Shown one piece after another: positions 19,789 through 27,681 of a DNA stretch of 64,000 nt. The stretch comes from an uncultured Flavobacteriaceae bacterium (GTDB taxonomy: Bacteria; Bacteroidota; Bacteroidia; Flavobacteriales; Flavobacteriaceae). The DNA lies in assembly GCA_943788095.1 (NCBI GenBank), contig CALSOZ010000002.1:21093-85092 (forward strand). Direction: 5' to 3'. Position 1 is the first letter of the stretch, and every line of letters begins with the position of its first letter. The position numbers were made by a program, and so were the translations under genes. Below the pieces are notes generated by a model, which did not search any database, was not told the DNA's origin, and was given only the letters and a program-made list of their open reading frames with translations.

Positions 19789-20898
19789 TTAGAATACTTT
19801 AAATTCAGTTCTTCTATTTTCTCGATGTTCTGAATCTGAACATTTTTTAGAATCATCACAATCATTTAATAAGTTGGATTCTCCGTATCCTACTGCAATC
19901 AAGCGTTTTGAGCTAACTCCTTTACTTCCTAAATAGTCAACTACTGCTTTTGCTCTTCTTTCGGATAATCTTAAATTAGAATTCACATCTCCTTGAGAAT
20001 CGGTATGAGAGCCAATTTCTACAATTGAAGTGGAGTCCTCTTTTAAAATTGACCAGATATGTTTATCAATAAGTCGCTTTGATTCGGGTGTTAATGCAGC
20101 ACTTCCTGATGCATAATAAATAGGAACCACTCCAACGCGTTTAGGAATCGTACATGGTACGACTCTCCAAGCGCTCATTCCGCCTTTTTTAACCAATATT
20201 TTTTTTGTAATATTAACAAATTCTGCTGGAACGGTCTTTGTTCTCGTAGTCTCATCAGAAACTAATACTTTTTGACTAACAGTCTGCGTAACTGCAGGAA
20301 TAGTCACTGTTTTTGTAGTCGCTGGACTAACTTCAACTTTTCTTTTTATTAATTTGTAATTCCCTTTTATTCTTGTTTTTTGAATCGATGCAGGCGATAA
20401 AATTTTTCTAACTGGAACACTTCTATATACCGCAGGGTATTTACGGTAATGAAATATGCGACAATCGTCAGGGTTAATAGAAGGACAATCTGGGTCGTTC
20501 TTACCAGCTACCCAAGATTCACTTTCAGCCAAGACTTCTACTTCTTTTTCGTTTACTTCAAACCTAGGGTTGTTAACGCTAATTTTGTTGTAGGGTTCTT
20601 TGAGCCATACAGTGTCTGTAATTGTTTTGTATACAGCAGGAACGTTTACATATCGCTTTGAGCTTGGTTTTAAAACAATATCATAAGTCCCTGTTTTGTA
20701 AACAGCTGGTACGACTTCTAAAACTTCATGTCTAGGGACGCTTTCTACTTTAATAGTTTCTTCTCGATATTCGTCAGGAGTAACACATTTGACATAACAT
20801 TTCCCTGGTTCGGGGTTTTCGGGTTGATTTTCTAAATACTCTTGAGAGAATACCACGCTGGTACCGAGCATTGCGAAAATGATGTAGGATGTTTTCAT
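19789..20898 (-). CDS. OmpA family protein with repeated VPAVYKT-type segments
   Basis: 369 residues from ATG 20898 (MKTSYIIFAMLGTSVVFSQ, signal peptide). Residues ~45-250 carry several short repeats of the type VVPAVYKTGTY, VPAVYKTITDTV, YPAVYRSVPVRK, IPAVTQTVSQKV and VPAEFVNITKK. The C-terminal ~110 residues are an OmpA domain (IYYASGSAALTPESKRLID, GSHTDSQGD, NLRLSERRAKAVVDYL, ENRRTEF) that binds peptidoglycan. Upstream codons to 20928 overlap the -7 box, so the shorter start is preferred. Probably an outer-membrane protein tethered to the cell wall. Confidence 0.9.
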   Translation of the reverse strand: MKTSYIIFAMLGTSVVFSQEYLENQPENPEPGKCYVKCVTPDEYREETIKVESVPRHEVLEVVPAVYKTGTYDIVLKPSSKRYVNVPAVYKTITDTVWLKEPYNKISVNNPRFEVNEKEVEVLAESESWVAGKNDPDCPSINPDDCRIFHYRKYPAVYRSVPVRKILSPASIQKTRIKGNYKLIKRKVEVSPATTKTVTIPAVTQTVSQKVLVSDETTRTKTVPAEFVNITKKILVKKGGMSAWRVVPCTIPKRVGVVPIYYASGSAALTPESKRLIDKHIWSILKEDSTSIVEIGSHTDSQGDVNSNLRLSERRAKAVVDYLGSKGVSSKRLIAVGYGESNLLNDCDDSKKCSDSEHRENRRTEFKVF

Positions 20899-20927
20899 AA
20901 GTAAATTTATTATAGATTTAGGTGTCA

Positions 20928-20935
20928 CAAATTTA
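20928..20935 (-). promoter_or_regulatory. -7 box TAAATTTG of the OmpA-family gene
   Basis: TAnnTTTG match on the minus strand, 30 bases before the ATG at 20898. Decides against the longer reading frame starting at 20928. Confidence 0.55.
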
Positions 20936-21081
20936 AAATTAAAAAAACAAAAACATAATTTTTTTTAAATTTCACTTTTAAGCCTTTGAAATACTAAAGA
21001 AGGATATTAAACCATTATACTTACTAGACTCAATTATTTGTAACTTAAATATAAAAATTTAGATCTAAATGAAATATTTTA

Positions 21082-21112
21082 TTTGTAGGTTAAGATAATA
21101 GAATTATATTTG
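21082..21112 (+). promoter_or_regulatory. promoter of rplU-rpmA (TTTG-N19-TATATTTG)
   Basis: TTTG (21082-21085) and TATATTTG (21105-21112) are 19 bases apart, a full match to the Bacteroidota -33/-7 pair. Transcription should begin near 21119. Confidence 0.8.
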
Positions 21113-21118
21113 CACCCG

Positions 21119-21137
21119 CCTTACTTTTTTGGTAGGG
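21119..21137 (+). promoter_or_regulatory. 5'-terminal hairpin of the rplU leader
   Basis: CCTTAC (21119-21124) can pair with GTAGGG (21132-21137) around a TTTTTTG loop, right at the predicted mRNA 5' end. It could stabilise the transcript or be a site for autogenous control by L21; neither is shown. Confidence 0.4.
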
Positions 21138-21176
21138 AGTATTTATATTAACTAATCTAATTAAAAACGTTACGCT

Positions 21177-21722
21177 ATGTACGCAATTGTAGAGATAGCA
21201 GGGCATCAATTCAAAGTTGAAAAAGACCAAAAAGTCTTTGTTAACCGTTTGCAAACAGAAGAAGGAAAAAAAGTCACTTTTGACAATGTACTTCTTTTAG
21301 CAGATGGCAGCAAAGTTACTGTTGGCGCCCCAGCTATAGACGGCGCTCAAGTAGGAGCCAAAGTCTTAAAGCACCTTAAAGGTGATAAAGTGATCGTATT
21401 CAAAAAGAAACGACGAAAAGGATACAGAGTTAAGAATGGTCACCGCCAATCTTTAACTGAAATTCAAATTGAAAGTATTGTTGCTTCAGGCGCTAAAAAA
21501 GCAACACCAGCGAAAGCTGCTACGCCAAAAGCGGAAGCCAAGCCAGTGACTAAGAAAGAAGTTTCTAAGCCAACGGCCAAAAAAGTTGCTGCACCAAAAG
21601 CAGAAGCTACACAGGATTTCACTGCAATGACAGTTGCACAATTAAAAGAATTAGCAAAAGCTAAAGGGATTTCTGGAATTTCAGCAATGAAAAAATCAGA
21701 TTTAATTTCAGCTTTAAGTTAG
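21177..21722 (+). CDS. rplU: 50S ribosomal protein L21 with C-terminal extension
   Basis: 181 residues, against about 103 for typical L21. Residues 1-103 are a normal L21 (MYAIVEIAGHQFKVEKDQ, FKKKRRKGYRVKNGHRQ). Residues ~105-145 are an Ala/Lys/Pro-rich linker. Residues ~146-181 (TAMTVAQLKELAKAKGISG, then MKKSDLISALS) resemble the small helix-extended-helix Rho-N/SAP-like fold that binds nucleic acid. L21 binds 23S rRNA in the large subunit; the extension's role is not known. Co-transcribed with rpmA 29 bases downstream. Confidence 0.96.
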   Translation: MYAIVEIAGHQFKVEKDQKVFVNRLQTEEGKKVTFDNVLLLADGSKVTVGAPAIDGAQVGAKVLKHLKGDKVIVFKKKRRKGYRVKNGHRQSLTEIQIESIVASGAKKATPAKAATPKAEAKPVTKKEVSKPTAKKVAAPKAEATQDFTAMTVAQLKELAKAKGISGISAMKKSDLISALS

Positions 21723-21751
21723 AATTTATAACATATTAAAATCGAAATAAA

Positions 21752-22012
21752 ATGGCACATAAAAAAGGAGTCGGAAGTTCGAAAAATGGTAGAGAATCAG
21801 AATCAAAACGTCTAGGCGTAAAGATTTTTGGTGGCCAAGCAGCTATTGCTGGCAACATTATCGTAAGACAACGTGGTACTGCACATAATCCAGGTGAGAA
21901 TGTGTATGCCGGAAAAGATCATACCCTTCATGCTAAAGTGGACGGCCTTGTGAAATTTGCAAAAAAGAAAAACAACAGATCATATGTGTCTATTGTTCCC
22001 TTTGAAGCATAA
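21752..22012 (+). CDS. rpmA: 50S ribosomal protein L27
   Basis: 86 residues, the normal length. It begins [19 protein letters not shown] and contains [19 protein letters not shown], typical of L27, whose N-terminus reaches the peptidyl-transferase centre. There is no N-terminal cleavage extension of the Firmicutes type. Followed by a strong intrinsic terminator. Confidence 0.98.
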   Translation: MAHKKGVGSSKNGRESESKRLGVKIFGGQAAIAGNIIVRQRGTAHNPGENVYAGKDHTLHAKVDGLVKFAKKKNNRSYVSIVPFEA

Positions 22013-22030
22013 GTTTTCAAATGAAATTTA

Positions 22031-22062
22031 AAAAAAAGCCTTGCATTGCGAGGCTTTTTTTT
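22031..22062 (+). terminator. intrinsic terminator of rplU-rpmA
   Basis: AAAAAAAGCCT (22031-22041) pairs with AGGCTTTTTTT around TGCATTGCG, followed by a T-run. The A-run makes it usable from the opposite strand for the convergent GNAT gene too. Confidence 0.88.
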
Positions 22063-22071
22063 GTGATACAA

Positions 22072-22587
22072 TTAGCTGATTAATTTCTCAAACGCCAAGC
22101 GTTTGTCGTTGTTCTCTAAATAAATGACACCACAATAGTGATATCCTAACTTTTTGAGCAACCCTTGCATTCCTAGATTTTCTTCGTGTGTGTCAATCCG
22201 CATGGACTTAATATTGTTTTGTTTTAGGTTTTGTTCACACTGGAAAAAAATGAATTTTGCAATTCCCTTGCCTCTGAATTTATTACTCACAGCCATTCGA
22301 TGAATGACCCCGTACGTTGCATTATTTTTGGTAAGCCATTGCCCTTCGATATGTTTGTAAGTCGGTTCATTTCTTGTAGTAAACATGGCCGTTGCTAACA
22401 GGCTAGAATCTTCTGATTTCACAACATAACTTTCGGTATTCTTGATGTCTTTTAAAATTGCTGATTCGTTAGGATACCCGTTTTGCCATTGCTCAATATG
22501 TTGTGAAGCTAAGTACGCCTGAGCCTGCCCAATGATGTGCATTATTTCGGATAGATCCTTTTTTTTAGCACATATAAATTTCATCAT
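22072..22587 (-). CDS. GNAT family N-acetyltransferase
   Basis: 171 residues. The acetyl-CoA site is visible in VIHRMAVSNKFRGKGIAKFI (motif A, R/QxxGxG/A as RGKGIA), and motif B in MRIDTHEENLGMQGLLKKLG. The substrate is unknown. Start MMKFICAKKK at 22587, or the second Met one codon later. Transcribed toward the rpmA terminator. Confidence 0.85.
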   Translation of the reverse strand: MMKFICAKKKDLSEIMHIIGQAQAYLASQHIEQWQNGYPNESAILKDIKNTESYVVKSEDSSLLATAMFTTRNEPTYKHIEGQWLTKNNATYGVIHRMAVSNKFRGKGIAKFIFFQCEQNLKQNNIKSMRIDTHEENLGMQGLLKKLGYHYCGVIYLENNDKRLAFEKLIS

Positions 22588-22614
22588 TTTTTAGGTTTTA
22601 GATGAATCTTAATC

Positions 22615-22642
22615 AAAAAAAAGCCAAAGTAAAAACTTTGGC
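22615..22642 (-). terminator. intrinsic terminator downstream of ahcY
   Basis: On the minus strand GCCAAAGT, loop TTTT, ACTTTGGC is followed by eight T (plus-strand A-run 22615-22622). Lies 22 bases past the ahcY stop. Confidence 0.85.
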
Positions 22643-22663
22643 TCAGATATAAAAATAATTTAT

Positions 22664-23980
22664 TTAGTAGCGGTAATACTCTGGCTTATAAGGGCCTTGT
22701 ACTTCTACCCCTATATAACTCGCTTGATCCTTGCGGAGTTCTGTGAGTTCAACACCAATTTTTGCAAGGTGAAGTTTGGCTACTTTTTCATCTAAATGTT
22801 TAGGTAACATATAAACTTCGTTGTTGTAGGCATCTCCATTGGTCCATAGTTCAATTTGAGCTAATACTTGGTTTGTAAAAGAATTACTCATCACAAAACT
22901 TGGGTGTCCAGTAGCACATCCTAAATTCACTAAACGGCCTTCGGCTAAAACAATAATGTCATTTCCGTCAATGGTATATTTATCGACTTGTGCTTTGATT
23001 TCAACTTTAGTATCGCCATGTGTGTCATTGAGCCATGTCATGTCAATTTCATTATCGAAGTGGCCAATATTACAAACAATGGTTTTGTCTTTCATTGCTT
23101 CAAAATGATTGCTCTGAACGATATCTTTATTTCCCGTAGCTGTGACAACAATGTCTGCAGTTGGTAAAACAGTCTCCAGTTTTTTCACTTCAAATCCATC
23201 CATCGCTGCTTGTAAAGCACAAATCGGATCTACCTCAGTTACTGTAACAATACTACCAGCCCCTTGAAAAGAAGCAGCAGTTCCTTTTCCAACGTCTCCA
23301 TAGCCGCAAACTACAACGCGTTTTCCTGCGAGCATAATATCAGTGGCACGACGTACTGCATCTACAGCACTTTCTTTACAGCCGTATTTGTTATCAAATT
23401 TACTTTTAGTCACCGAATCATTCACATTGATTGCGGGCAAAGATAACGTGCCGTTTTTCATGCGTTCATATAAACGGTGAACGCCAGTTGTTGTTTCTTC
23501 ACTAAGGCCATTAATTCCAGCCATTAATTCTGGATAGTGGTCAAAAACTAGGTTGGTTAAATCCCCTCCGTCATCTAATATCATATTTAAAGGTTGGCGA
23601 TCTTCCCCAAAAAACAAGGTTTGTTCGATACACCAATCGAATTCTTCTTCAGTTAAGCCTTTCCATGCGTACACAGGGATTCCAGCGGCGGCGATTGCAG
23701 CTGCGGCTTGATCTTGTGTTGAAAATATATTACAAGAACTCCATGTAACATCCGCTCCTAGAGCAACCAAAGTTTCAATTAGAACAGCGGTTTGTATGGT
23801 CATGTGTAAACAACCAGCAATTCGAGCGCCCTTAAGCGGTTGGCTGTCTTTATATTCTTCACGAAGACTCATTAAGCCTGGCATTTCTGCTTCAGCAAGT
23901 TCAATTTCTTTGCGTCCCCAATCAGCAAGAGACATGTCTTTTACTTTGTAAGGTACGTAGGGGGTGGTTTTTACGTTCAT
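22664..23980 (-). CDS. ahcY: adenosylhomocysteinase (SAH hydrolase)
   Basis: 438 residues from [20 protein letters not shown]. Splits S-adenosylhomocysteine into adenosine and homocysteine, clearing the product of methylation reactions. The NAD-binding site [21 protein letters not shown], the substrate-binding [14 protein letters not shown] and DNKYGC, and the C-terminal KPEYYRY used for NAD binding by the partner subunit are intact. A frame extension to 23998 is open, but the family start is at 23980. The leader holds a perfect inverted repeat (24002-24024). Confidence 0.97.
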   Translation of the reverse strand: MNVKTTPYVPYKVKDMSLADWGRKEIELAEAEMPGLMSLREEYKDSQPLKGARIAGCLHMTIQTAVLIETLVALGADVTWSSCNIFSTQDQAAAAIAAAGIPVYAWKGLTEEEFDWCIEQTLFFGEDRQPLNMILDDGGDLTNLVFDHYPELMAGINGLSEETTTGVHRLYERMKNGTLSLPAINVNDSVTKSKFDNKYGCKESAVDAVRRATDIMLAGKRVVVCGYGDVGKGTAASFQGAGSIVTVTEVDPICALQAAMDGFEVKKLETVLPTADIVVTATGNKDIVQSNHFEAMKDKTIVCNIGHFDNEIDMTWLNDTHGDTKVEIKAQVDKYTIDGNDIIVLAEGRLVNLGCATGHPSFVMSNSFTNQVLAQIELWTNGDAYNNEVYMLPKHLDEKVAKLHLAKIGVELTELRKDQASYIGVEVQGPYKPEYYRY

Positions 23981-24001
23981 AGAATTGTTTTTAAACACAG
24001 T

Positions 24002-24024
24002 TTTTAGAAAATAATTTTCTAAAA
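24002..24024. promoter_or_regulatory. perfect 10-bp inverted repeat in the ahcY leader
   Basis: TTTTAGAAAA (24002-24011), TAA, TTTTCTAAAA (24015-24024). It lies 22-44 bases before the ahcY ATG and after its predicted -7 box, so it is transcribed. It could be an operator or an RNA hairpin; the sequence is AT-rich, so chance is possible. Confidence 0.4.
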
Positions 24025-24055
24025 TAATGTATTTTCGTTTTTTAATTTAACACTG

Positions 24056-24063
24056 CAAAGATA
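24056..24063 (-). promoter_or_regulatory. -7 box TATCTTTG of ahcY
   Basis: TAnnTTTG match on the minus strand; transcription would start near 24049, giving a leader of about 70 bases that includes the inverted repeat at 24002-24024. Confidence 0.55.
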
Positions 24064-24086
24064 ACTATTAACTTTTTAAAAATTAA

Positions 24087-24719
24087 ATGCCACTTTACAA
24101 ATCACTCGTTTTAAACTCACAAACTATTGTTAAAATCTGGAAAATTTCTGAGTCTAAGGAATTTTTTGCGAAGCAAATAACACTCAAGTCTGAAAGTTTG
24201 GAACGTGTTAACGGGATGAAAAGTGAATTGCACCAGCGAGGGTTTTTGAGTGTTCGAATGTTGTTGTCCGAATTCGGATATTCGGACGAAGATCTGGTTT
24301 ATGATTTATTCGGAAAGCCTCATTTAAAAGATGGTAAGCATATTTCTATTACGCACTCTTACAACTTTTCAGCAGTAGTTGTCAGCTCAAAACAAGTGGG
24401 AATTGATATTGAAAAACAACGTGATAAAATCACTAAGATTGCGACTAAATTTATAGGATTTGAAGCCTCATACTTGAATGAAAACGACTCCAAACTTATT
24501 CAAAAACTAACATGGATATGGTGTGTAAAAGAATCTCTTTATAAATTATATGCCACCCCCGGAATGGTTTTTAAGAAGCATTTCTTGGTAGTGCCTTTTG
24601 GAAATGAGTCCAATACTACAGCAGCTTGGATTATTCATAACAACAGTCGGTTAAAGTTTAAAGCTATTTTCATGGAGTTTGAAGGCTTTGGGTGTGCGAT
24701 TGTTGGGCCTAATTTGTAA
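24087..24719 (+). CDS. 4'-phosphopantetheinyl transferase family protein
   Basis: 210 residues. Transfers phosphopantetheine from CoA to a carrier-protein serine. The Mg-binding VGIDIEKQRDK and the WCVKESLYKLY motif (KExxxK) are intact; HISITHSYNFSAVV is the upstream substrate-binding part. Length fits the Sfp/AcpT-like superfamily. The partner carrier protein is not in the window. It stands 11 bases before pnuC and may be co-transcribed with it. Confidence 0.85.
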   Translation: MPLYKSLVLNSQTIVKIWKISESKEFFAKQITLKSESLERVNGMKSELHQRGFLSVRMLLSEFGYSDEDLVYDLFGKPHLKDGKHISITHSYNFSAVVVSSKQVGIDIEKQRDKITKIATKFIGFEASYLNENDSKLIQKLTWIWCVKESLYKLYATPGMVFKKHFLVVPFGNESNTTAAWIIHNNSRLKFKAIFMEFEGFGCAIVGPNL

Positions 24720-24730
24720 TATAATTTTAA

Positions 24731-25363
24731 ATGAACCAAATTTTTAATTTTTTATTCGAACAATACAGCACGTACGACTCTTTGGATGTTTTTCTAGAGA
24801 TTGTTGCGGTAGCGTTTGGTTTTGCGTCGGTTTGGTATTCTAAACAGAATAATATTTTGGTGTTTCCAACAGGAATTATTAGCACGTCTATTTTTGTATA
24901 TTTGTTATTCAAATGGCAGCTAATTGGAGATATGATGATCAACGGCTATTATTTTGTAATGAGCCTGTATGGTTGGTACATTTGGACTCGAAAAGTAGAT
25001 GGAGACCATGTAACCCCAATTTCAAAAACAACTAAAAAAGAACAGTTTACATTGGTTGTTATTTTTGGCGCAGCGTTACTATTAGTGTATCTTATTTATC
25101 AGATTTTTGATATGTGGACGAGTTGGGTTGCATATGTAGATACCTTCACAACAGCTTTGTTTTTTGTGGGAATGTGGCTGATGGCCAAACGTAAGATAGA
25201 AAATTGGTACTTTTGGATCATTGCAGATGTTATATCAGTACCATTATATTTTTATAAAGGATTTACATTTACGAGTATACAGTATTTAGGGTTTACAATT
25301 TTAGCAATATTTGGATTTTTAGCATGGAAAAAGCGCTTAAGCAACAGCCCTCTAGCTGTATAA
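24731..25363 (+). CDS. pnuC: PnuC-family vitamin transporter (nicotinamide riboside or thiamine)
   Basis: 210 residues with seven or eight hydrophobic segments. Family-type residues include VWYSKQNNILVFPTGI, YGWYIWTRK and NWYFWIIADVISVPLYFYKG. PnuC proteins move nicotinamide riboside by facilitated diffusion; the PnuT branch moves thiamine. The next gene is a NadR-like kinase, which favours nicotinamide riboside, but a thiamine-regulated TonB receptor lies 2.3 kb downstream, so thiamine cannot be excluded. Ends 40 bases inside the kinase gene. Confidence 0.88.
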   Translation: MNQIFNFLFEQYSTYDSLDVFLEIVAVAFGFASVWYSKQNNILVFPTGIISTSIFVYLLFKWQLIGDMMINGYYFVMSLYGWYIWTRKVDGDHVTPISKTTKKEQFTLVVIFGAALLLVYLIYQIFDMWTSWVAYVDTFTTALFFVGMWLMAKRKIENWYFWIIADVISVPLYFYKGFTFTSIQYLGFTILAIFGFLAWKKRLSNSPLAV

Positions 25364-25893
25364 AAGTAGTATTATTTGGGCCCGAGTCAACAGGTAAAAC
25401 GACTCTGTCAAAAGATTTAGCTGCCTATTTTGGCACGGATTGGGTCCCCGAATATGCACGGGAGTACTTACAAAACAAATGGGATCAGGAGCAAAAAACT
25501 TGTGAAGCCAAAGACTTGATGCCAATTGCGATAGGACAAATGCGATTGGAAAATGAAGGTGCTCTCAAAACAGATGAAATATTGTTCTGTGACACCAATC
25601 TTTTGGAAACGAAGGTGTATTCTGAAGTCTATTATGATGGGTACTGTGACCCGGTTATTGATCATTATGCCAAAAAACACAGCTATGATTTATACTTTTT
25701 ATGCGATATTGACGTTCCATGGGAAGCAGATGATTTAAGAGATAAGCCCAATGATCGAAAAAAAATGTTTTCGGCCTTTGAAGGTGCGTTGAACGCTTTA
25801 GAACTTCCTTATGTAATTTTGAGTGGCTCTAAAACAGAACGTTTAAAAAATGCTGTTAACCATATTAATCAACTTTTAATCCCACAAATTTGA
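25324..25893 (+). CDS. NadR-like P-loop kinase (ribosylnicotinamide kinase type)
   Basis: 189 residues. The P-loop is FGPESTGKTTLSKDLAAYFG; next come WVPEYAREYLQ and CDTNLLETKVY, as in the kinase half of NadR. The nucleotidylyltransferase half of NadR is absent, so it should only phosphorylate (nicotinamide riboside to NMN, trapping it after PnuC uptake). The start inside pnuC (40-base overlap) is the only Met before the P-loop. Its stop overlaps the TTG start of the DUF4301 gene, indicating tight translational coupling. Confidence 0.88.
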   Translation: MEKALKQQPSSCIKVVLFGPESTGKTTLSKDLAAYFGTDWVPEYAREYLQNKWDQEQKTCEAKDLMPIAIGQMRLENEGALKTDEILFCDTNLLETKVYSEVYYDGYCDPVIDHYAKKHSYDLYFLCDIDVPWEADDLRDKPNDRKKMFSAFEGALNALELPYVILSGSKTERLKNAVNHINQLLIPQI

Positions 25894-27440
25894 ATTTTAC
25901 TCCTTCAGATCTTGAACACATACAAAGCTTAGGATTAAGCCTTGAGACTATTAAGAAGCAAATTAAAACGTACAAAGGGTCCCCAAATTATATAAATTTG
26001 AGTGCATCCGCTAAGATAGGAAATGGAATCCTGAAACTTTCTGAGTCCGATTGGAACGATTTCATCAACTATTATGATGATGAAAAAAATGCACTTAAAG
26101 TTGTCAAGTTTACGCCCGCATCAGGTGCAGCCTCTCGTATGTTTAAGTTGTTACAGGAGTTTTTGTCTAAATATGATCCTCAAAAAGAAACAATCAATTC
26201 GTATATAAATAAAAACAAGTCTGTAGAGTTGTTTCTGTTTTTTGTAACGATCGAAAAGCTGCCTTTTCATGACGAGGTCGTCGATAAAATGCAACTAATG
26301 ATGCCAGATTATGATCTACTTAATTTGGACCAAAAAAGACTTCTGTTTGTAAAAAGTATCTTAGATGAGGATTATCTAAATTATTCGAATATTCCTAAAG
26401 GTCTTTTGCCTTTTCATCAATACCAAAATCATACTTCCACTGCTTTTGAAGAGCATTTATTTGAAGCTTCAAAATATGCTTCTGTTAACGGTAAAGCCCA
26501 ATTACATTTTACAGTTTCAAAAGCCCATTTAGAACAATTTAAAACCAAATGGGCGGCTATTCAGTCTATTGTGGAGTCGAAAACGAACACCAAATTTAAA
26601 ATTTCTTTTTCATGTCAAGAACCCAATACCAATGTATTGGCGGTAGATTTAAAAAACCAGCCATTTAGGTTAAATGATAAACTATTTTTCAGACCTTCTG
26701 GACATGGCGCATTAATAAAAAACCTGAACCAAATCGATGCAAATATTATTTTTATTAAAAACATAGATAATGTAGTGGTTGACAGGTTTTTAGAGCGTAT
26801 CTCAAGCTACAAAAAAGGTCTCGCAGGCGTACTTTTAAAGCTTCAGTGTCAAGTGTTTAAATACGCCAAAGTCTTAGAGTCTACTGAAATTTCGGATGTT
26901 CAAATTGTTGAAATCGTAGATTTTTTAACACAAAAATTAAACATTTGTGTCAGTTCCGAGTTTAATAAATATGCTTATAAGTATCAAATTGATTATTTGA
27001 AATCAAAAATAAATCGTCCTATTCGTGTCTGTGGGATGGTAGAAAACGAAGGTGAACCTGGAGGAGGTCCGTTTTGGGTTAAAGCAGAGAATAGCGAAAT
27101 ATCTTTACAAATAGTTGAAGCTTCACAGGTGAATCTAAAATTAAGTCGTCAGAAAACTATTTTGATGAATGCCACGCATTTTAATCCGGTCGATATTGTT
27201 TGTGGTATTAAAAACTACAAAGGAGAAACCTATGATTTAAAACAATTCATAGATCCAAAAACGTATTTCATTACCAAAAAATCAAAGTACGGTAAACAAC
27301 TAAAAACATTAGAACAACCGGGTTTATGGAATGGTAGCATGGCGCATTGGAATACGGTTTTTGTTGAGGTTCCAATTATTACATTCAACCCTGTTAAAAC
27401 GGTTAATGATCTTTTGAAATTTACGCATCAAGCAAAATAA
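25890..27440 (+). CDS. DUF4301 family protein with nucleotidyltransferase-like motifs
   Basis: 516 residues, TTG start overlapping the kinase stop (TTGA). No signal peptide or membrane segment. Conserved-looking motifs are FTPASGAASRMFK (74-86), GLLPFHQY (171-178), HFTVS (206-210), RPSGHGALIKNL (268-279), IKNIDNVV (289-296) and MVENEGEPGGGPFWVK near 383-398. A Gly/Ser-rich loop followed by GHGAL and a late IDN triad recalls UDP-sugar pyrophosphorylases (GT-A fold: GGxGTR, GHG, DN). That similarity is my inference; the family has no established function. It lies in the PnuC-kinase operon, so a role in cofactor or nucleotide metabolism is plausible. Confidence 0.85.
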   Translation: MNFTPSDLEHIQSLGLSLETIKKQIKTYKGSPNYINLSASAKIGNGILKLSESDWNDFINYYDDEKNALKVVKFTPASGAASRMFKLLQEFLSKYDPQKETINSYINKNKSVELFLFFVTIEKLPFHDEVVDKMQLMMPDYDLLNLDQKRLLFVKSILDEDYLNYSNIPKGLLPFHQYQNHTSTAFEEHLFEASKYASVNGKAQLHFTVSKAHLEQFKTKWAAIQSIVESKTNTKFKISFSCQEPNTNVLAVDLKNQPFRLNDKLFFRPSGHGALIKNLNQIDANIIFIKNIDNVVVDRFLERISSYKKGLAGVLLKLQCQVFKYAKVLESTEISDVQIVEIVDFLTQKLNICVSSEFNKYAYKYQIDYLKSKINRPIRVCGMVENEGEPGGGPFWVKAENSEISLQIVEASQVNLKLSRQKTILMNATHFNPVDIVCGIKNYKGETYDLKQFIDPKTYFITKKSKYGKQLKTLEQPGLWNGSMAHWNTVFVEVPIITFNPVKTVNDLLKFTHQAK

Positions 27441-27452
27441 TTTAAAAAAATC

Positions 27453-27483
27453 TTTACAATTTTTGAAATCTAAACTATATTTG
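27453..27483 (+). promoter_or_regulatory. promoter ahead of the TPP riboswitch
   Basis: -7 box TATATTTG at 27476-27483; a degenerate -33 (TTTA) about 19 bases upstream. Transcription would start near 27489, just before the aptamer. Confidence 0.6.
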
Positions 27484-27490
27484 CACTGTT

Positions 27491-27568
27491 CTCAAAAAAG
27501 GGGTGCCGATATCGGCTGAGATCATACCCATTGAACCTAGAACAGGTAATGCTGTTTAGGGATGTGAG
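27491..27568 (+). ncRNA. TPP riboswitch (THI element)
   Basis: The aptamer core is plainly readable: GGGGTGCC, GGCTGAGATCATACCC, TTGAACC, CAGGTAATGCTG and TTAGGGATGTGAG in the right order. P1 is closed by CTCA (27491-27494) with TGAG (27565-27568). The conserved CTGAGA and GGTAATG bases that hold thiamine pyrophosphate are present. It controls the TonB receptor 113 bases downstream and should lower its expression when TPP is plentiful. Confidence 0.95.
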
Positions 27569-27569
27569 T

Positions 27570-27617
27570 TTCAATTAAAAATAATTTTAATTGAAGTCTT
27601 AACGAAGCAATTGCTTC
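27570..27617 (+). promoter_or_regulatory. hairpins in the riboswitch expression platform
   Basis: TTCAATTAAAA (27570-27580) pairs perfectly with TTTTAATTGAA (27585-27595) directly after P1; a second palindrome, GAAGCAATTGCTTC, lies at 27604-27617. No long T-run follows either, so how the switch acts (termination, Rho, or masking the start region) is open. Confidence 0.5.
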
Positions 27618-27681
27618 ATCAATTTAGTAACCAATTTATAAAGAATAATGACCTCTTTTTATTCGATATTATTTTTATCGT

